In this document: positions 62,871 through 64,000 of the stretch, piece after piece | How positions within the stretch are numbered: the stretch's first letter is position 1 | Layout of the letters: each line of letters begins with the position of its first letter | Assembly (NCBI GenBank): GCA_015075365.1 | Contig: JABTUN010000002.1 | Span: forward strand, 744,001-808,000 | Origin: Verrucomicrobiaceae bacterium | GTDB taxonomy: Bacteria; Verrucomicrobiota; Verrucomicrobiia; Verrucomicrobiales; Verrucomicrobiaceae | Length of the DNA: 64,000 nucleotides | Reading direction: 5' to 3' | The notes under the pieces: generated by a model | What the model was told of the DNA's origin: nothing | The model's input: only the letters and a program-made list of their open reading frames with translations | The model's database searches: none | Position numbers and translations under genes: made by a program

Positions 62871-64000
62871 ATGTCCTGGCTCTTTCCCCTCTACCTCGCC
62901 GGTGCGGCCGCGATCATCGCGCCGATTCTGATGCATCTGCGCCGGCGGCCGCCGCAGGACCGCGTGGAGTTCAGCTCCCTGCTCTTTCTGGATGCGCAGA
63001 CGCCCGTGCCCGTCAGCAAGCGAAAGCTGGAAAACTGGCTGCTGCTGCTGCTGCGCTGCCTGGCGCTCATCCTGCTCGCGCTGATGTTCTCCCGCCCCTT
63101 TCTCCAGGGGGATGACACCGCCGCGGAGTCCCCGCACAGCGCCACGCTCATCCTGGTGGACCGCAGCGCCTCGATGCGCCGCGCGGACCTGTGGAAACGC
63201 GCGGTCACAGAGGCGGAAAAACTCGTGAAGGAGGCCCGGATCACCGACCGCGTGGCGATCGCCGCGTTTGACCGCGAACTCACGCCGCTGTGGACCTTTG
63301 AGGAGGACCGCAGCACGCCCGCAGACCGCCTCACCGCGCTGCAAACACGGCTGGCCGCGCTGTCGCCCTCGTGGAGCGGCACGCACCTCGACCACGCCCT
63401 CATCGCCGCCGTGCCATCCTTTGATTCCACCACCACCGGCCTGCAAAAACGCATCCACCTCATCTCCGACCTTCAGGAGGGCACACGGCTCGACGCGCTG
63501 CGCAGCATCGCCTGGCCTGCCGGACTCGCCTTGAGCGTGCATCGCATCGATCCGCCCTCGAATGACAACCTCTCGGTCACGCTCGCCGCGCGCGACACAG
63601 ATGAGGGCATGGAGAGCGCCGTCCGCCTGCGCCTCAGCAACACCCGCGACTCCGCGCTGCGCGATTTCACGCTCGCCTGGCAGGACGCGCCCAAATCCCA
63701 GGCCATCACCGCGCAACTGCCGCCCGGCGCCTCCCGCATCCTCTCCGCGCCGCCCAATGCCACCAACGCCACCGTGCTCACCCTCACCGGCGACGCGCAT
63801 GACTTCGACAACCGCGTCTTCATCGCCCCGCCGCAGCCTCGCGAGGTGCGCATTCATTTCCTCGGCAAGGAAGCCACGCGCGATGAGGCCGCCTCACCTC
63901 TGTACTACCTGGCCCGCGCCCTGCAACCCACGACCACGCTCGCCCCCGTCCTCACCGTTGATGAAAAACTGCCCGCGCAGCCAGCCGATGTCCTTTTCAT
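62871..64000 (+). CDS. BatA/VWA-type membrane protein (3' end beyond window)
   Basis: Frame open from ATG 62871 to the right edge, 376 residues seen. N-terminus: LFPLYLAGAAAIIAPILMHL then a second membrane helix (LLLLLRCLALILLALMFSRP), matching the BatA/aerotolerance N-terminal domain. A von Willebrand A domain follows with the metal-site motif TLILVDRSASMRRADLW and IHLISDLQEG. Such proteins in Planctomycetes and Verrucomicrobia lie in a moxR-DUF58-batA group that works on outer-membrane or stress functions; those partners are not in the window. It starts 35 bases after the prepilin peptidase stop. Confidence 0.88.
   Translation, partial: MSWLFPLYLAGAAAIIAPILMHLRRRPPQDRVEFSSLLFLDAQTPVPVSKRKLENWLLLLLRCLALILLALMFSRPFLQGDDTAAESPHSATLILVDRSASMRRADLWKRAVTEAEKLVKEARITDRVAIAAFDRELTPLWTFEEDRSTPADRLTALQTRLAALSPSWSGTHLDHALIAAVPSFDSTTTGLQKRIHLISDLQEGTRLDALRSIAWPAGLALSVHRIDPPSNDNLSVTLAARDTDEGMESAVRLRLSNTRDSALRDFTLAWQDAPKSQAITAQLPPGASRILSAPPNATNATVLTLTGDAHDFDNRVFIAPPQPREVRIHFLGKEATRDEAASPLYYLARALQPTTTLAPVLTVDEKLPAQPADVLF

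Overview
The window looks like a chromosomal segment of a Verrucomicrobiota bacterium, most likely from the Verrucomicrobiaceae (Prosthecobacter/Verrucomicrobium-like). The reasons are high G+C, few recognisable Shine-Dalgarno sites, many secreted 'planctomycete-type' proteins (DUF1501, DUF1552, DUF1592/1588, DUF1549/1553, PVC-type heme dehydrogenase), FG-GAP, NHL and LamG secreted proteins, a Ser/Thr kinase fused to a sulfatase-modifying-factor domain beside an ECF-like sigma factor, and LPS genes (waaA) that indicate a Gram-negative envelope. There is no tRNA, rRNA, CRISPR array or intact insertion sequence that I can see.

Layout. 1-7.2 kb: a truncated PVC dehydrogenase with a cytochrome c motif, an aspartyl-hydroxylase-like enzyme, an FG-GAP protein, a DUF1353 lipoprotein and a BNR/sialidase-like secreted protein. 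7.2-9 kb: dnaA with a candidate upstream origin region, not next to dnaN. 9-17.9 kb: a NirJ/AhbD-like radical SAM protein, a lipoprotein, a small basic protein with a good terminator, NHL, beta-CASP metallo-beta-lactamase, amidohydrolase, Gfo/Idh/MocA and FKBP genes. 18.2-25.3 kb: a broken copy of a DUF1552 C-terminus, then a 2291-residue secreted protein with three sets of exactly seven delta-60 repeats. 25.4-28.9 kb: a run of small minus-strand genes (collagen-like, Fn3-like, a 21-bp-repeat ORF, a one-TM protein) that resembles a tail-fibre or surface cassette, full of palindromic repeats. 29-33 kb: the kinase and its sigma factor. 33-38.7 kb: a DUF1552 / DUF1592 / DUF1501 / metallophosphoesterase group. 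38.8-43.3 kb: a likely metal-uptake operon (two CPxCQ proteins around a small cytochrome, a TonB receptor, a PepSY protein). 43.3-57.3 kb: a giant LamG-DUF1549-DUF1553 cytochrome protein, an RlmM-like methyltransferase, hydrolase, LplT-like transporter, two membrane proteins, hisC-waaA and a LamG protein. 57.3-64 kb: leuS, an RluA-like pseudouridine synthase, a VanX-like dipeptidase, a prepilin peptidase and a truncated BatA/VWA protein.

The main discovery theme is palindromic, multi-hairpin repeats. Several lie between genes, and several lie inside conserved coding regions without breaking the frame: two in the kinase, one in leuS, one in the PVC dehydrogenase and probably one in the DUF1553 gene. 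This resembles the Rickettsia palindromic elements that add peptides to proteins. Two further items stand out: the editing domain of leuS has a clearly lower G+C than the rest of the gene (a mosaic gene), and the delta-60 giant is built as 3 x 7 repeats.
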